Position numbers and translations under genes: made by a program. Shown here piece after piece: positions 1 to 8,576 of a stretch of 64,000 bases of DNA (the stretch's first letter is position 1; each line of letters starts with the position of its first letter). The DNA comes from Candidatus Zhuqueibacterota bacterium (GTDB taxonomy: Bacteria > Zhuqueibacterota > Zhuqueibacteria > Zhuqueibacterales > Zhuqueibacteraceae), in the NCBI GenBank assembly GCA_022616415.1, contig JAKEEU010000343.1, positions 60,103 to 124,102 on the forward strand. Direction: 5' to 3'. Under the pieces are notes generated by a model, which did no database searches, was not told where the DNA came from, and saw only the letters and a list, made by a program, of their open reading frames with translations.

Positions 1-354
1 TTGGTACGAGCGCATAACGGCGGCAAGTTGTCGGACAATGAATTTAACGACCAGATGGCAAGGCTGAGGTCGGAAGTATTGCACAACCCGGATTTTTGGA
101 CGATTCACGTTGAGCGTGAAACTATCGTCTCAAGTTTTGCTTTCATCGAAAAATTCTCAATTAACTCCACCGATGCAATTGTCCTGCACGTTGCCATAGA
201 GCTGCATGCCGATATGAAAGCCGCTGCTCATAAACTTGTTTTTGTCTGTTCTGACAAACGTCTCATCCGTGCTGCAGAAAAAAGTGGCATTACGGTCTGT
301 GATCCCGAGAAAGTCACGCTTGCCGAAGTGCAGCGACTCGTCGATGCAGCGTGA
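1..354 (+). CDS. PIN-domain protein (VapC-like), 5' end cut by window edge
   Basis: C-terminal part of a PIN-domain protein, the fold of VapC-type ribonuclease toxins. Visible family features are the NSTDAIVLHVAIE helix with the conserved acidic residue and the FVCSDKRLIRAAEKSGI segment, which matches the usual (F)VTSDxxLxxAAxxxGI ending, followed by a short C-terminal helix. The TTG at base 1 is unlikely to be the true start because a full PIN domain needs about 20-40 more N-terminal residues carrying the first catalytic Asp, so the gene probably begins upstream. It is followed head-to-tail by the convergent HepT gene with only 9 bp between them. Function as an RNase toxin is inferred from the family; no antitoxin is visible. 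Confidence 0.75.
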   Translation: MVRAHNGGKLSDNEFNDQMARLRSEVLHNPDFWTIHVERETIVSSFAFIEKFSINSTDAIVLHVAIELHADMKAAAHKLVFVCSDKRLIRAAEKSGITVCDPEKVTLAEVQRLVDAA

Positions 355-363
355 GCCTTGTGT

Positions 364-783
364 TCAAAGATGGCAATAATTGATGATTGCTTCGACAAAG
401 TCATCAAGGGCGCTTAACTGCGTGGTCATGACTTCGTACACTTCTTTGAAATCAGTTTCAGCATATCGATGTGCGATGCGATTCCGAAATGCGACCATTT
501 GCCGGTAGGTTTCTCCTTGCTGCTCGTTAATGACTTTTTCTCTCACCAGTATTTCCACCGTTTCACCATAGCTCCCTGGTATCCCCCATCCCTGATCTGA
601 TACAAGATGGTTGGCAAGATCAGCGCATGCTTGAATCGCCTGCATCAAATTAAAACAGACAATGTCTTGCCGGTTGCGGTCACCCAAAAATTCTGCGAGC
701 GAGCAATCCTTTTGCGCACGAACACGCGCGATATGGTCGCGAATGAAAACGACTTTTTTAAGGACGAGGCTGGGATTTACCAC
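364..783 (-). CDS. hepT: HepT-family HEPN ribonuclease toxin (type VII toxin-antitoxin)
   Basis: A 139-residue DUF86/HepT-type HEPN protein. The diagnostic R-x4-H-x-Y motif is present as RNRIAHRY near residues 102-109; R and H form the RNase active site and the Tyr is the residue that the partner MntA adenylylates in characterised systems. The start codon lies inside the 3' end of the MNT gene (26-bp overlap), so the two are translationally coupled. In the Shewanella system hepT precedes mntA; here mntA comes first. Toxin activity is inferred from the motif and the partner. Confidence 0.88.
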   Translation of the reverse strand: MVNPSLVLKKVVFIRDHIARVRAQKDCSLAEFLGDRNRQDIVCFNLMQAIQACADLANHLVSDQGWGIPGSYGETVEILVREKVINEQQGETYRQMVAFRNRIAHRYAETDFKEVYEVMTTQLSALDDFVEAIINYCHL

Positions 784-1180
784 GTTTTAAACTCCTGGCA
801 TAGTTATGCAAAGCGATCTCGTGAGCAGGCTTAAAATCGAGATAAGCAATAACGGTTTCGGCGACAAAAGTGCGATGGATTCCCGGATCGTGCTCGTATA
901 TCAGCTTTCCTTTTGAGAGCACTTCATGAAGGAAAGGCAAATCGGTGATGCGGTTCAGTACCTTCACATCACCCTCGCGATGAAAAATTTCTTGTATCGC
1001 AGACAAAATGTGAAAACTGATTGAAAGCTCGCGGCGATACGGTGTTTGTTTCTGCAACAAAATAGCAACGTCCACGTCGCTCATCGGGGTCATTTTGCCG
1101 GTCACGGCTGAGCCGAAGAGATAGGCGGCAATGATTTCGGGATACGAGCTTAATCGTTGTTGTAATGCGCTAATTTCCAT
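758..1180 (-). CDS. mntA: MntA-family minimal nucleotidyltransferase antitoxin
   Basis: A 140-residue minimal nucleotidyltransferase. The polymerase-beta-like signature G-S-x10-D-x-D is complete: GSAVTGKMTPMSDVD around residues 23-37, with both metal-binding aspartates and a third acidic residue expected in the later strand (EGDVKVLNR region). In type VII systems this enzyme transfers AMP to the HEPN toxin and so neutralises it. It is the first gene of the pair and overlaps hepT. The C-terminal part (about residues 100-140) is helical and includes AYLDFKPAHEIALHNY, common in these proteins. Confidence 0.87.
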   Translation of the reverse strand: MEISALQQRLSSYPEIIAAYLFGSAVTGKMTPMSDVDVAILLQKQTPYRRELSISFHILSAIQEIFHREGDVKVLNRITDLPFLHEVLSKGKLIYEHDPGIHRTFVAETVIAYLDFKPAHEIALHNYARSLKRGKSQPRP

Positions 1181-1220
1181 GCCGTTAATTTATCAAATTT
1201 ATTGGCAAATTGCAAGTCAT

Positions 1221-3701
1221 TCATTGTCGTCCCAGTCGGGCCGACTGGGTTACGAGCCGTACCTGCTGCGCCTTACCCGTATCCGGCAATCGAACCTCGA
1301 CAACGCCTTGCTCTCCTAAATACTGCCACGCCGTCGCCTCAACTCTCTTTTGATTGACCAACACTGCTTTCGGCGCTTTGGCTTGCCCGTGAAGGCGCAC
1401 CAACAACTGGCGTTGAGCGGGGACAAATTTCCCCTTGCGCTCGCCAATATTGAAATCAATCTGCTGGGCGATGGCAACACATTCAAATTGCGTCTCGCAA
1501 AACTCACCGCGCTGATAGTCGAATGTGCGCCCATCATCTTCGTAGAACGTGCGCGCACTTTTTTCGCGCGGATAAACGTCCAGACGCAATTGCGCCAATG
1601 GTTTCTCATCGACGTAATTTTGCGCCTCGCGTGAGGGAATGATCGCGCCGGCGCGAACGAAGATTGGCAGGCGCTCCGGCGGCGCATCGACGAAAATGTA
1701 TTGGCCGCCGTTATACGTTTTGTTTTCCCAGTAATCGTGCCAGCGCGTCGCTGCGGTGCCGGGGAGATAAACTTTTCGCGCGCGTTGTCCCACTCGCGTT
1801 ACCGGCGCCACGAGGAAGTCTTCGCCGAAAAAATATTGCGTGTAATTGTGCCAGGCGTAGGCCTCGCGGTCGTCTTGAAATTCCATAAACAGCGGCCGCA
1901 TGATCGGCACGCCGGTCTCAGCGCTCTGGCGAAAGGCGTTGTAGAGATATGGCATCAGCTCGTAGCGCAAGCGAATGTAGCGGCGCGAAACGTCTTCCAC
2001 CCAATCGCCGAACGACCACGGCTCCTGCTCGCTGCTGTTGTATTCCGAGTGCGTGCGAAACAGCGGCGTGAACGCGCCGACCTGAATCCACCGCGCAAAC
2101 AGTTCCGGATTTGGCGTTCCCACGAAGCCGCCGACGTCGCCGCCGACAAATGAATAACCCGAAAGGCTGAGACCGAGACACATCCGAATCGCCATTTCGA
2201 GATGCTCTTCCGTGGCGATATTGTCGCCGGTCCACACTGCCGCATAGCGTTGCGTTCCGGCAAAGCCGGCGCGCGTGAGAATGAACGGCCGCTCGTTCGG
2301 GCGCAACTCGCGCAGCCCTTCGTAAGTTGACTGCGCCATCAAATGCCCGAAGACGTTGTGAATTTTTTTCTGCGAAACTTTCTTGCCGCCTTCGTCAAAC
2401 ATGACGACGTCCGGTACTGCCTTGCCCCACACCGCCGGCTCGTTCATGTCATTCCAAAAGCCGGCGATGCCTTGCTCGACAAACTGGCGGTGCAAGCTGC
2501 CCCACCACTGGCGCGTCGCCGGCACGGTGTAATTGGCGAAATGCGATTTGCCCGGCCAAACGTCGCCAATATAAGGTTGCCCATCCGGAAATTTGACGAA
2601 ATGATCGCCCTTCAAGCCGTCTTCATAAATAAAATAGTCCGGATCGACTTTGATGCCCGGATCGACGATGACGACGACTTTGAAACCCTGGCGGCGCAAA
2701 TCGCCGAGCATTTTCGCCGGATCGGGGAAGCGCGATTGATCCCACGTAAAACAACGATAGCCGTCCATATAATGAATATCGAGATAAATCACGTCGCAAG
2801 GAATTTGCTTGTCGCGAAACGTCTGGGCGAGCGCGCGGACTTCGGATTCGGGATAGTAACTCCAGCGGCATTGCTGATAACCCATGGCCCATTGCGGCGG
2901 CAGCGGCATGCGGCCGACCAGCTCGCTGTAGCGCGTGATGATCTTTTTGATCGCCGGCCCCAAAATGAAATAATAATTCAGCTCACCGCGCTCGGCGCGG
3001 AAGGAATAGAAGCGATGATTGCCGGCGCCCATGTTGAAATAAGTTTTGTAGGTGTTGTCAAAGAAAATGCCATACGCCCCGGCTTGGCGCACGCCAATGA
3101 AAAAAGGATGCGCTTGATAAAGCGGATCGGTGACGTTGGTGTACGCCGGAATGTCGGAGTTCCACATCACCCACTCGTTGCCGCGCTTGTCCAGCCCGCC
3201 GGTCTTCTCGCCGAGTCCAAAGAACTTCTCGTCCTCGAACAGCTTTTTGTAGCTGCCCACCTCCGGGCCGTCCCAGCCGATGCCCAGCGCCTCGTCATCC
3301 TGATTGATGAGATTGCCGCTTTTGTCGAAAAACGCCAGCCGGCAGGGCGTGCGTTTTATTTTAACGACCAACTCGGCAGTGGTGATCTGTAGCTCCGCGG
3401 TTGTCTCAGCGAGGTTCCATTCTATCGCGGGCCATTGCGTTTTGATGACGGCATAACTTGGCCCGCCATCCCATTCGCCGTTGCGCGCCAGGCGCACTTG
3501 CACGAGATCGGCGGCGAGAACGGCTACGCGCAGTTGATCCGTGCCGCAGGTGAGCAGCACGCCGCGTTCTTCTTTTTGATAGGCTGTCACATTGCCGAGG
3601 AACTGATAATCGCCAAAAAGCGGCGTGATGAACAAGCTGAGAAAAACGATCACGGCGAAAAGCCAAGCGATTGAAGCCATTCGGGATTTCATCGGTGTCA
3701 T
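1221..3701 (-). CDS. Secreted glycoside hydrolase family 31 (alpha-glucosidase/alpha-xylosidase type)
   Basis: An 826-residue GH31 enzyme that hydrolyses alpha-linked glucosides or xylosides. Residues 1-30 form a basic-hydrophobic signal peptide, so it acts outside the cytoplasm. The N-terminal beta-sandwich (about 35-250) precedes a TIM barrel holding the nucleophile motif WNDMNEP (416-422, Asp418) and the acid/base region TGDN (491-494, Asp493). RTHSEYNSSEQEPW is also typical of the family. Beta-sandwich C-terminal domains follow. The last nine codons (TQSARLGRQ) are encoded by a palindromic repeat that also lies against the stop codon, so the native C-terminus was probably remodelled. Exact substrate cannot be read from sequence. 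Confidence 0.93.
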   Translation of the reverse strand: MTPMKSRMASIAWLFAVIVFLSLFITPLFGDYQFLGNVTAYQKEERGVLLTCGTDQLRVAVLAADLVQVRLARNGEWDGGPSYAVIKTQWPAIEWNLAETTAELQITTAELVVKIKRTPCRLAFFDKSGNLINQDDEALGIGWDGPEVGSYKKLFEDEKFFGLGEKTGGLDKRGNEWVMWNSDIPAYTNVTDPLYQAHPFFIGVRQAGAYGIFFDNTYKTYFNMGAGNHRFYSFRAERGELNYYFILGPAIKKIITRYSELVGRMPLPPQWAMGYQQCRWSYYPESEVRALAQTFRDKQIPCDVIYLDIHYMDGYRCFTWDQSRFPDPAKMLGDLRRQGFKVVVIVDPGIKVDPDYFIYEDGLKGDHFVKFPDGQPYIGDVWPGKSHFANYTVPATRQWWGSLHRQFVEQGIAGFWNDMNEPAVWGKAVPDVVMFDEGGKKVSQKKIHNVFGHLMAQSTYEGLRELRPNERPFILTRAGFAGTQRYAAVWTGDNIATEEHLEMAIRMCLGLSLSGYSFVGGDVGGFVGTPNPELFARWIQVGAFTPLFRTHSEYNSSEQEPWSFGDWVEDVSRRYIRLRYELMPYLYNAFRQSAETGVPIMRPLFMEFQDDREAYAWHNYTQYFFGEDFLVAPVTRVGQRARKVYLPGTAATRWHDYWENKTYNGGQYIFVDAPPERLPIFVRAGAIIPSREAQNYVDEKPLAQLRLDVYPREKSARTFYEDDGRTFDYQRGEFCETQFECVAIAQQIDFNIGERKGKFVPAQRQLLVRLHGQAKAPKAVLVNQKRVEATAWQYLGEQGVVEVRLPDTGKAQQVRLVTQSARLGRQ
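1231..1253 (-). repeat. Stop-codon-associated palindrome, copy 1
   Basis: On the minus strand this reads GTAACCCAGTCGG followed by CCCGACTGGG, an almost perfect palindrome. It forms the last codons of the GH31 gene, whose TGA stop follows 8 bases downstream. Related copies occur at 20994-21052, 25154-25173, 50993-51014 and 59838-59858, at or near gene 3' ends. Confidence 0.8.
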
Positions 3702-3760
3702 CTCCGGATTGATATTTATTTTCTATAAAGTGAAATCCGTGCTTTTTCAGCGATTTTTTT

Positions 3761-3817
3761 AACCGCGCATGAACGCGAATACTTTTATTCGCGTTGATTC
3801 GCGTATATTCGCGGTTA
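3761..3817. repeat. Inverted array of ATTCGCG-type 10-bp units
   Basis: Left arm AACCGCGCAT GAACGCGAAT and right arm ATTCGCGTTG ATTCGCGTAT ATTCGCGGTT pair around a 6-base loop, the right arm having one additional 10-bp unit. It lies upstream of the GH31 start. The layout (short degenerate units in inverted order with AACC/GGTT ends) resembles that of the ACAAAG repeat at 28434-28496. Confidence 0.7.
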
Positions 3818-3890
3818 ACATTTGTACGCGTTGGGTGGGATAATATGAAAAATTCCGCCGCAAAGCGCAACAACGATTTGCACAAAAATA

Positions 3891-3922
3891 AAAACGCGCG
3901 GCAGACGCAGGCCGCGCGTTTT
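3891..3922 (-). terminator. Perfect 12-bp stem-loop, likely intrinsic terminator on the minus strand
   Basis: AAAACGCGCGGC and GCCGCGCGTTTT pair perfectly around an 8-base loop. On the minus strand the stem is followed by TTTTTATTTTTG, a good U-tract; on the plus strand only TTTTC follows. It sits between two divergent genes, where a terminator is unexpected; it may shield the GH31 promoter or end an unannotated transcript. Confidence 0.65.
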
Positions 3923-4155
3923 CTGTATGAGAATGCCGGTTTTGGCAGCAGGGCCGAGAGGAAGTGTGCTGCTCAAAACCGGAAGGGGGTATTTTTAACG
4001 GATTTTGTCGTTAAATTTACGCGGCATATGTTACAATATCATGAAGCTGGCGTTAATCTTTCATAAAACTTTTGTGAAAAATGGGCTTGCTTATTAGCAA
4101 AAAAATTTGTAGACTGGTAAAATAATTTGCCGAATTTAAAACCCGGAAGGAAACC

Positions 4156-4656
4156 ATGCCTGATAATAATCTCCCCGTCACTCGCGCCGAACTTAAAGAG
4201 GTCTTGGCGGAATTTGCCGACCGCATCATTAGCTACGTTGAGCCACGCTTCAAAGGAATTGATGGTCGATTTGACGAGTTGCAAGGCCAAGTGGCTGAGC
4301 TGCGAAGCCAAATGACCGGGGTTCAAAGCCAAATAGTCGAGCTGCAAGGCCAAATGGCCGAACTGCGCAACCGTCTGGAAAAAGTGGAAGCCGCGCTGGT
4401 TGAGCTACGAAGGCAGCAAGAAAAGGTCGAAGTTGAGTTGGGTACGTTGCGCGCCCAGATTGTTTTATTGGAAGACCGCTTGAAACATGTAGAAGCCGGT
4501 TTGGAAAGAATGGTGCTGACGTTGTTTAAGCTTTGCTCGAAAAGAATCAAGCCGGCCTTGCCGCGTCATAACCCGGTTTTCTCGCTTAAGCCACCTGCCT
4601 TTGGGGAACACAGAAATTCTTTCGAACTCCCTTCAACAATTTCGCCGCCAAAATGA
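4156..4656 (+). CDS. Coiled-coil protein of unknown function
   Basis: A 166-residue protein whose middle (about residues 30-120) is a continuous heptad coiled coil built from degenerate repeats such as LQGQVAEL, LQGQMAEL, LRNRLEKVE and LRRQQEKVE. The N-terminus (TRAELKEVLAEFADRI-ISYVEPRF) resembles a common hypothetical family found as short membrane-less coiled coils. The start ATG follows a GGAAGGAAACC ribosome-binding site. The last 40 residues are polar and proline-rich and look non-conserved. No catalytic motif is visible; an oligomerising or scaffold role is possible but unsupported. Confidence 0.75.
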   Translation: MPDNNLPVTRAELKEVLAEFADRIISYVEPRFKGIDGRFDELQGQVAELRSQMTGVQSQIVELQGQMAELRNRLEKVEAALVELRRQQEKVEVELGTLRAQIVLLEDRLKHVEAGLERMVLTLFKLCSKRIKPALPRHNPVFSLKPPAFGEHRNSFELPSTISPPK

Positions 4657-4693
4657 AAAAGACGTCACACGAATAAATCGCATGACGTCTTTT
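4657..4693. terminator. Bidirectional intrinsic terminator between convergent genes
   Basis: AAAAGACGTCA and TGACGTCTTTT form an 11-bp perfect stem with a 15-base loop, with T-runs on both strands. It starts immediately after the stop codon of the coiled-coil gene and ends 44 bp before the stop of the convergent cytochrome gene, so it can serve both. Confidence 0.85.
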
Positions 4694-4737
4694 CATGTGG
4701 ATGGGACTGTCAGTATATCCCCACGAGACTTATAACC

Positions 4738-7119
4738 TTATCTGAGCAGGTTCATCTTCTTGACCTGCGAGAATTTCCCCGTCCCGTTAAGGGGATCTAC
4801 GGCTTGAAGCTGGTAGATATAGATCCCGCTCGACACGGCGTTCCCGGCATTATTCTTTCCATCCCAGCGCACGCTGTGCACCCCGGCCTCGTATTGTCTA
4901 TCCTCCAACCGGCGAATCTCCTGGCCCAGCGCGTTGAAGATTCTCACCACGACGTGGCTGGCTTCGGGCAACTGAAAGCGAATTTCCGTTGCCGGATTGA
5001 AGGGATTCGGAAAGTTTTGGAAAAGTGCGTAGGTTGATGGCGCGGTTTCCTGTTCAGCGCTCTCGGCTTGTTGTTTCGTGATTCCAAAGAGAATCAATGA
5101 GGAGCGGGCTTGCTCCAGTTTAATGAGCGCCATGGAGATTTCGATCGTCCTTATAAATCCCAATGGCGTCCTCTGAGCGTTTTCAATACGCCCCTTCGCT
5201 TGTTCCAGGATTCCGACAACATCTTGTTGCACCTTCGCGTCTGCCATGGATTCGACTGCGTCGTCAGACTCGGCAATGGCAATTTCGAGTATCTCATTGG
5301 CGGTTCCACGATTCAGCGTTGCTAACGCCTTGAGCAACAGGCTGTTCACCACCCGAATATTTTCGAGCACGTTGAGGACGTAGAGAAAGGCCGTCACTTG
5401 AAAGTTCTCGGTGTCGTTCAAGTTGATCCCACCGATGAATTGCCCGGCTGGCGAGTTGTTAAACTCATCGCCGCTATAGAATGCAACAGCGCTTTCAAGC
5501 GTGTCGCTGATGTGGTTGTGGAAAAGGGGCTCTGTGTCTCCGGCTTCGATAAGAGATGGGGTGTTGAATGTTCCGTCACCGAAGCCGCCTTTGCCATCGC
5601 CATTAGCGGTTCGACCGAAGCCGCCATCGCGCGGCAGCGGTTGGCCTAAATCGGCGAATGGACTCGGGAAATCCTCCACACCTGTGTTGAAATTCCCGTT
5701 CATGTTGGTTAAAATAATATTGGCGCCGGCATTGAAATGGCAAAGGTTGCACTTGCCCTTCCCCAGGAAAAGCCCCTGCCCGGCGGTCACGTCCCTGTTT
5801 TTAAAGAGGGTCAAAAGGAGAGCCAGCTCTTGCGGACGGCCAACGGAGAGCTGGTACGCTTCGAGCGCATCAAGCTCGCGATCGTTCGGCAAGCGAAAAT
5901 CGGCACCCGGCTGCCGAGCCAACGTTTTCGTGAAGTGTTGCGTGACCGCACCGGTCGCAAAGTCGCGCAGCGTGCCGCTGCCCGGAGCGCCGTCGCCTGA
6001 CCAGCCGGTTCTCTCATTTGGCGGCCGGGTGGTGCCATCTAAAATGCTGGGCTTAAGCGAAAATCTTAGCGACAGGATGTGCGGAACGCCGCGCATAACG
6101 AACTTATTGCTCAGATCGTCGAAGCCATCCAAATTCTCCACGATCAACCCGGCCTGGCGCATCAATGTGGGATTTTCAAAAACCCGTCCGCCATTCAGCT
6201 CGGAGTTTAACGCCGGGGTAAACTCCGCCACAAAAAGCGGATCATCTGGCGGCAGGGTGGCAATGAATTCCGGATCGATGGTGAAATTGTTTTCAAGACG
6301 GTGGCAGGTGCCACAGGTTCTGCCGTTGCCCTCGAATTTTTCATTGAAGAAAATCTCTGCTCCCTCCTGGATGAGTTGCCCGAAATTGAGGGAGTTAGAG
6401 CTCTCGGCATTCTGCGATGTGGTTGGAAAGAGGTTAAACCCCAAGCCGGCTCGCATCGCGGCCTCCTTGGGGGAAGGATAGACGGGAATGCCCAGCCGGT
6501 TATTGGAGACGCTGCGATAAAGCCGTTGAAAGAGCGAAGGGGTGCCGAACAAAATCCCGCCCGTATCAGGGGCTTGATCCGCTTTAGAGATGACCACGAG
6601 ATCGAGGTTGAAGTTGGCGAAAGTTTCTCGGTCAAGGCCGGCCTGAAGCCGCCCCACGCCGGACTGCGTCTTGATTTGGCCAATCCGCACCATCGTGTCG
6701 CCCGGCTCCGGCATGACGCTGCGTTGCGGGCCAGGCTGGTTGTCAACCAGCCAGACCTCCGCGACGCTTTCTTCGGGCAAACCCTTCACCTCAACGGCGA
6801 CTGATTGGTCGATCAGATCAAACGCCGCCTCGCCTTTAGCACTGGTGAATTCAGTTGAAAGCCCCCTGGACCACCCGAGCGCCAGGATGAGGTATCGGTC
6901 TCCCCCGCTGCGTTCGTATGCAGCCTTCCAATCGCTATAATTGGCTTGGAAATTCTGAACACTGGCCATGCTGGTGAGAACCGATTCATCGGCGCCCAAC
7001 ATTTGCTCCCACCGCAATGGCAACTGCAGGACCAGACTGATTACAACGAGAGTAACGCCGGCGCCAGCGGCGAGCTTCGTCATACGGCTCGAAGCCAAGA
7101 GTTGAAATGCAGGCTTCAT
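4738..7119 (-). CDS. Secreted di-haem cytochrome c peroxidase-like protein with C-terminal sorting domain
   Basis: The ATG at 7119 is preceded by AGGAGG at 7 bases and is preferred to an upstream in-frame ATG, giving 793 residues. An N-terminal hydrophobic segment (about 15-35) exports it. Two haem-binding motifs, CGTCH (269-273) and CNLCH (457-461), lie in a di-haem peroxidase/MauG-like region (about 240-600) with NDRELDALEAYQLS typical of the family. The last 85 residues (NFPNPFNPATEIRF onwards to KKMNLLR) form a FlgD-like Ig domain used as a secretion or surface-attachment signal in FCB-group bacteria. The N-terminal 200 residues carry an anti-sigma-K-like (AEVWLVDNQPGP) segment. Likely an extracellular or outer-membrane redox protein; substrate unknown. 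Confidence 0.88.
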   Translation of the reverse strand: MKPAFQLLASSRMTKLAAGAGVTLVVISLVLQLPLRWEQMLGADESVLTSMASVQNFQANYSDWKAAYERSGGDRYLILALGWSRGLSTEFTSAKGEAAFDLIDQSVAVEVKGLPEESVAEVWLVDNQPGPQRSVMPEPGDTMVRIGQIKTQSGVGRLQAGLDRETFANFNLDLVVISKADQAPDTGGILFGTPSLFQRLYRSVSNNRLGIPVYPSPKEAAMRAGLGFNLFPTTSQNAESSNSLNFGQLIQEGAEIFFNEKFEGNGRTCGTCHRLENNFTIDPEFIATLPPDDPLFVAEFTPALNSELNGGRVFENPTLMRQAGLIVENLDGFDDLSNKFVMRGVPHILSLRFSLKPSILDGTTRPPNERTGWSGDGAPGSGTLRDFATGAVTQHFTKTLARQPGADFRLPNDRELDALEAYQLSVGRPQELALLLTLFKNRDVTAGQGLFLGKGKCNLCHFNAGANIILTNMNGNFNTGVEDFPSPFADLGQPLPRDGGFGRTANGDGKGGFGDGTFNTPSLIEAGDTEPLFHNHISDTLESAVAFYSGDEFNNSPAGQFIGGINLNDTENFQVTAFLYVLNVLENIRVVNSLLLKALATLNRGTANEILEIAIAESDDAVESMADAKVQQDVVGILEQAKGRIENAQRTPLGFIRTIEISMALIKLEQARSSLILFGITKQQAESAEQETAPSTYALFQNFPNPFNPATEIRFQLPEASHVVVRIFNALGQEIRRLEDRQYEAGVHSVRWDGKNNAGNAVSSGIYIYQLQAVDPLNGTGKFSQVKKMNLLR

Positions 7120-7156
7120 ACAACCTCCTGTCTTTGGATGATAACCACGAAAAGGT

Positions 7157-7184
7157 GTCACAAGTATCATTCGCATCTTGTGAC
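7157..7184. promoter_or_regulatory. Inverted repeat upstream of the di-haem gene
   Basis: GTCACAAG (7157-7164) and CTTGTGAC (7177-7184) form an exact 8-bp inverted repeat with a 12-base spacer, 38 bp upstream of the di-haem protein start. It could be an operator; the nearest regulator gene is the AraC-type protein at 7784-8239. Binding is inference. Confidence 0.4.
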
Positions 7185-7244
7185 GGTTAATTGGTAACGA
7201 TTGCAGCTACCCGATCATCCTAAAGCATGCATGATTTGGGTTTA

Positions 7245-7502
7245 TCACCTCCTTTCAACTGGCGTTATGATGAAGGCACCATCGGATGCAGTCCTGCGGA
7301 GCAGCTCCAAGCATTTTGGCTTGGCCGGCTTAATTTTACAGGCGCAGCCTTGGCCTATTTGCAATGGCGAAAGCTTGGGTGGCCTCGGAATCGGTGCTGT
7401 CTCAAGCGAAGGCGGAGTGTCGGGATTTGAAGAGAGACTTCCTGCGGGCAAACAAAGAAACAAAAGCAGCCCCCTCAGATAAACAGGATTGTAACGCCTC
7501 AT
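7245..7502 (-). CDS. Small putative exported proline-rich protein
   Basis: An 85-codon frame whose ATG is preceded by AAGGAGG at a good 6-base distance. The N-terminus (MRRYNPVYLRGLLLFLCLPAGSLSS) looks like a signal peptide, followed by a proline-rich segment (TPPSLETAPIPRPPKLSPL) and a CACK sequence. No family recognised. It lies just upstream of, and co-directional with, the di-haem gene. Evidence for it being real is the ribosome-binding site and the signal peptide only; it could still be chance. Confidence 0.45.
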   Translation of the reverse strand: MRRYNPVYLRGLLLFLCLPAGSLSSNPDTPPSLETAPIPRPPKLSPLQIGQGCACKIKPAKPKCLELLRRTASDGAFIITPVERR

Positions 7503-7783
7503 GACATCCTCCTTGAGTCCGCAAATTGACTACGCTATCCGGTGAATTGCACCCCGATAGGCTACGCCCGTCGGGGCTTTCGAGTCAACGATCCATCCTT
7601 ATTTGGACACCCAGGAGGAGATCACAAGTTGCTTTAACCATTCCCAAAGAAATGTGCCATCAGGACGTTGCTGCGCGCATTTGCAAAACCCTCAGTGTAA
7701 CCCCCAATTTGGCAACGTTTGTTAACCAATGAGCACGAAAGCCAATATAAGCTAGATTTATGGAATCGGTTTGACATTTCTTC

Positions 7784-8239
7784 TTAACTTTTCTTCTTAA
7801 CGATTTCTTTGCGGTATTCGGAGGGGGTGCAGCCGAATCGGCGCCGAAACGCCCTGGTAAACGACTCTTCGTGGGAATAGCCGATTCCCAGGCCGATGAG
7901 AAATATTTCCAATTCCTCGTGCGCCAACAATTGCATCGCCGCCTGCATGCGCCGGTGCTCGATATATTCCCGTATTCCCATTCCCACAATCTGCTTGAAA
8001 TAGGTGGCAATGTTATTGTTCTTCACGCCGCACTGCCTCCTCGCCTCGGCGACTTTCAAAGCAGGCTCAAAAAGATGTTCGTGAATATACTCCAATAACA
8101 TTCGAATATCTCGCGGCAAAGCAGAGGCTTTCAATTCCAAAGCGGCTTTAAAATTGTCGAGTTCTCGCTTGATCAGATGCTTTTGTACAATGATGTTCCT
8201 GCCCTGTATCGTTTGCAGAAAATGTGTCCCGGTCTTCAT
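7784..8239 (-). CDS. AraC-family transcriptional regulator, DNA-binding domain only
   Basis: A 151-residue protein consisting of an N-terminal region of about 45 residues and a C-terminal AraC double helix-turn-helix. The second HTH is clear: IGYSHEESFTRAFRRRFGCTPSEYR (residues about 119-143) is the AraC signature with the usual GY.....F.R.FR...G.TP..YR pattern. The first HTH (VAEARRQCGVKNNNIATYFKQIVGMGIREYIEHRRM) is preserved. There is no sugar-binding cupin domain, so any ligand response would need another protein. It is upstream of the small exported protein and di-haem genes and may control them (inference from position). Confidence 0.85.
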   Translation of the reverse strand: MKTGTHFLQTIQGRNIIVQKHLIKRELDNFKAALELKASALPRDIRMLLEYIHEHLFEPALKVAEARRQCGVKNNNIATYFKQIVGMGIREYIEHRRMQAAMQLLAHEELEIFLIGLGIGYSHEESFTRAFRRRFGCTPSEYRKEIVKKKS

Positions 8240-8576
8240 CGTTCACGTCCTCACAAAGAAATGATCGAGTTATTCTTACCTTCATATCTTCCGAGTTGTT
8301 CCTCTCTTTTTTATTTTGCAAATGCTTGCCGGCAATTGCTTGGAACCCCTCGATTCTCCCTCGTTAAACAACGCAAGGAAGGTCGGGCTAATTCACCATC
8401 AGGCGATCTTGCCCCCTTAATAATATAAGACCCCAAAATTGAATGAATTTCACACAATTATTTTCAAAACGGTGCGTTTTTTTATGCAGTTGCCGGAAAA
8501 ACAATTTGAATTTGGTGACGATTATGGTTAGATTCTGGCGACAAAATTGGCGACGAAAGTGCAGCTTTCAAACAAA
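8240..8576. other. Intergenic region between divergent genes
   Basis: Divergent promoter region for the AraC-type gene and the sugar-kinase gene. I see no coding potential, no clear sigma-70 boxes and no strong hairpin apart from a short TTGCCGGCAA palindrome near 8329. Confidence 0.5.

Noticed and set aside
2343..3392. Long plus-strand open frame opposite the GH31 gene, and similar ones opposite the TPR, miaB and prkA genes.
   Set aside because: They are antisense shadows of well-supported genes and have no recognisable domains.
3794..4066. Open frame of 90 codons upstream of the coiled-coil gene.
   Set aside because: It crosses the ATTCGCG array and the perfect terminator stem, has no family similarity and has no ribosome-binding site.
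7240..7260. ATCACCTCCTTTC on the plus strand looks like the 3' end of 16S rRNA (anti-Shine-Dalgarno).
   Set aside because: No upstream 16S sequence exists. It is the complement of a strong AAAGGAGGTGAT on the minus strand, and the following frame is only a few codons.
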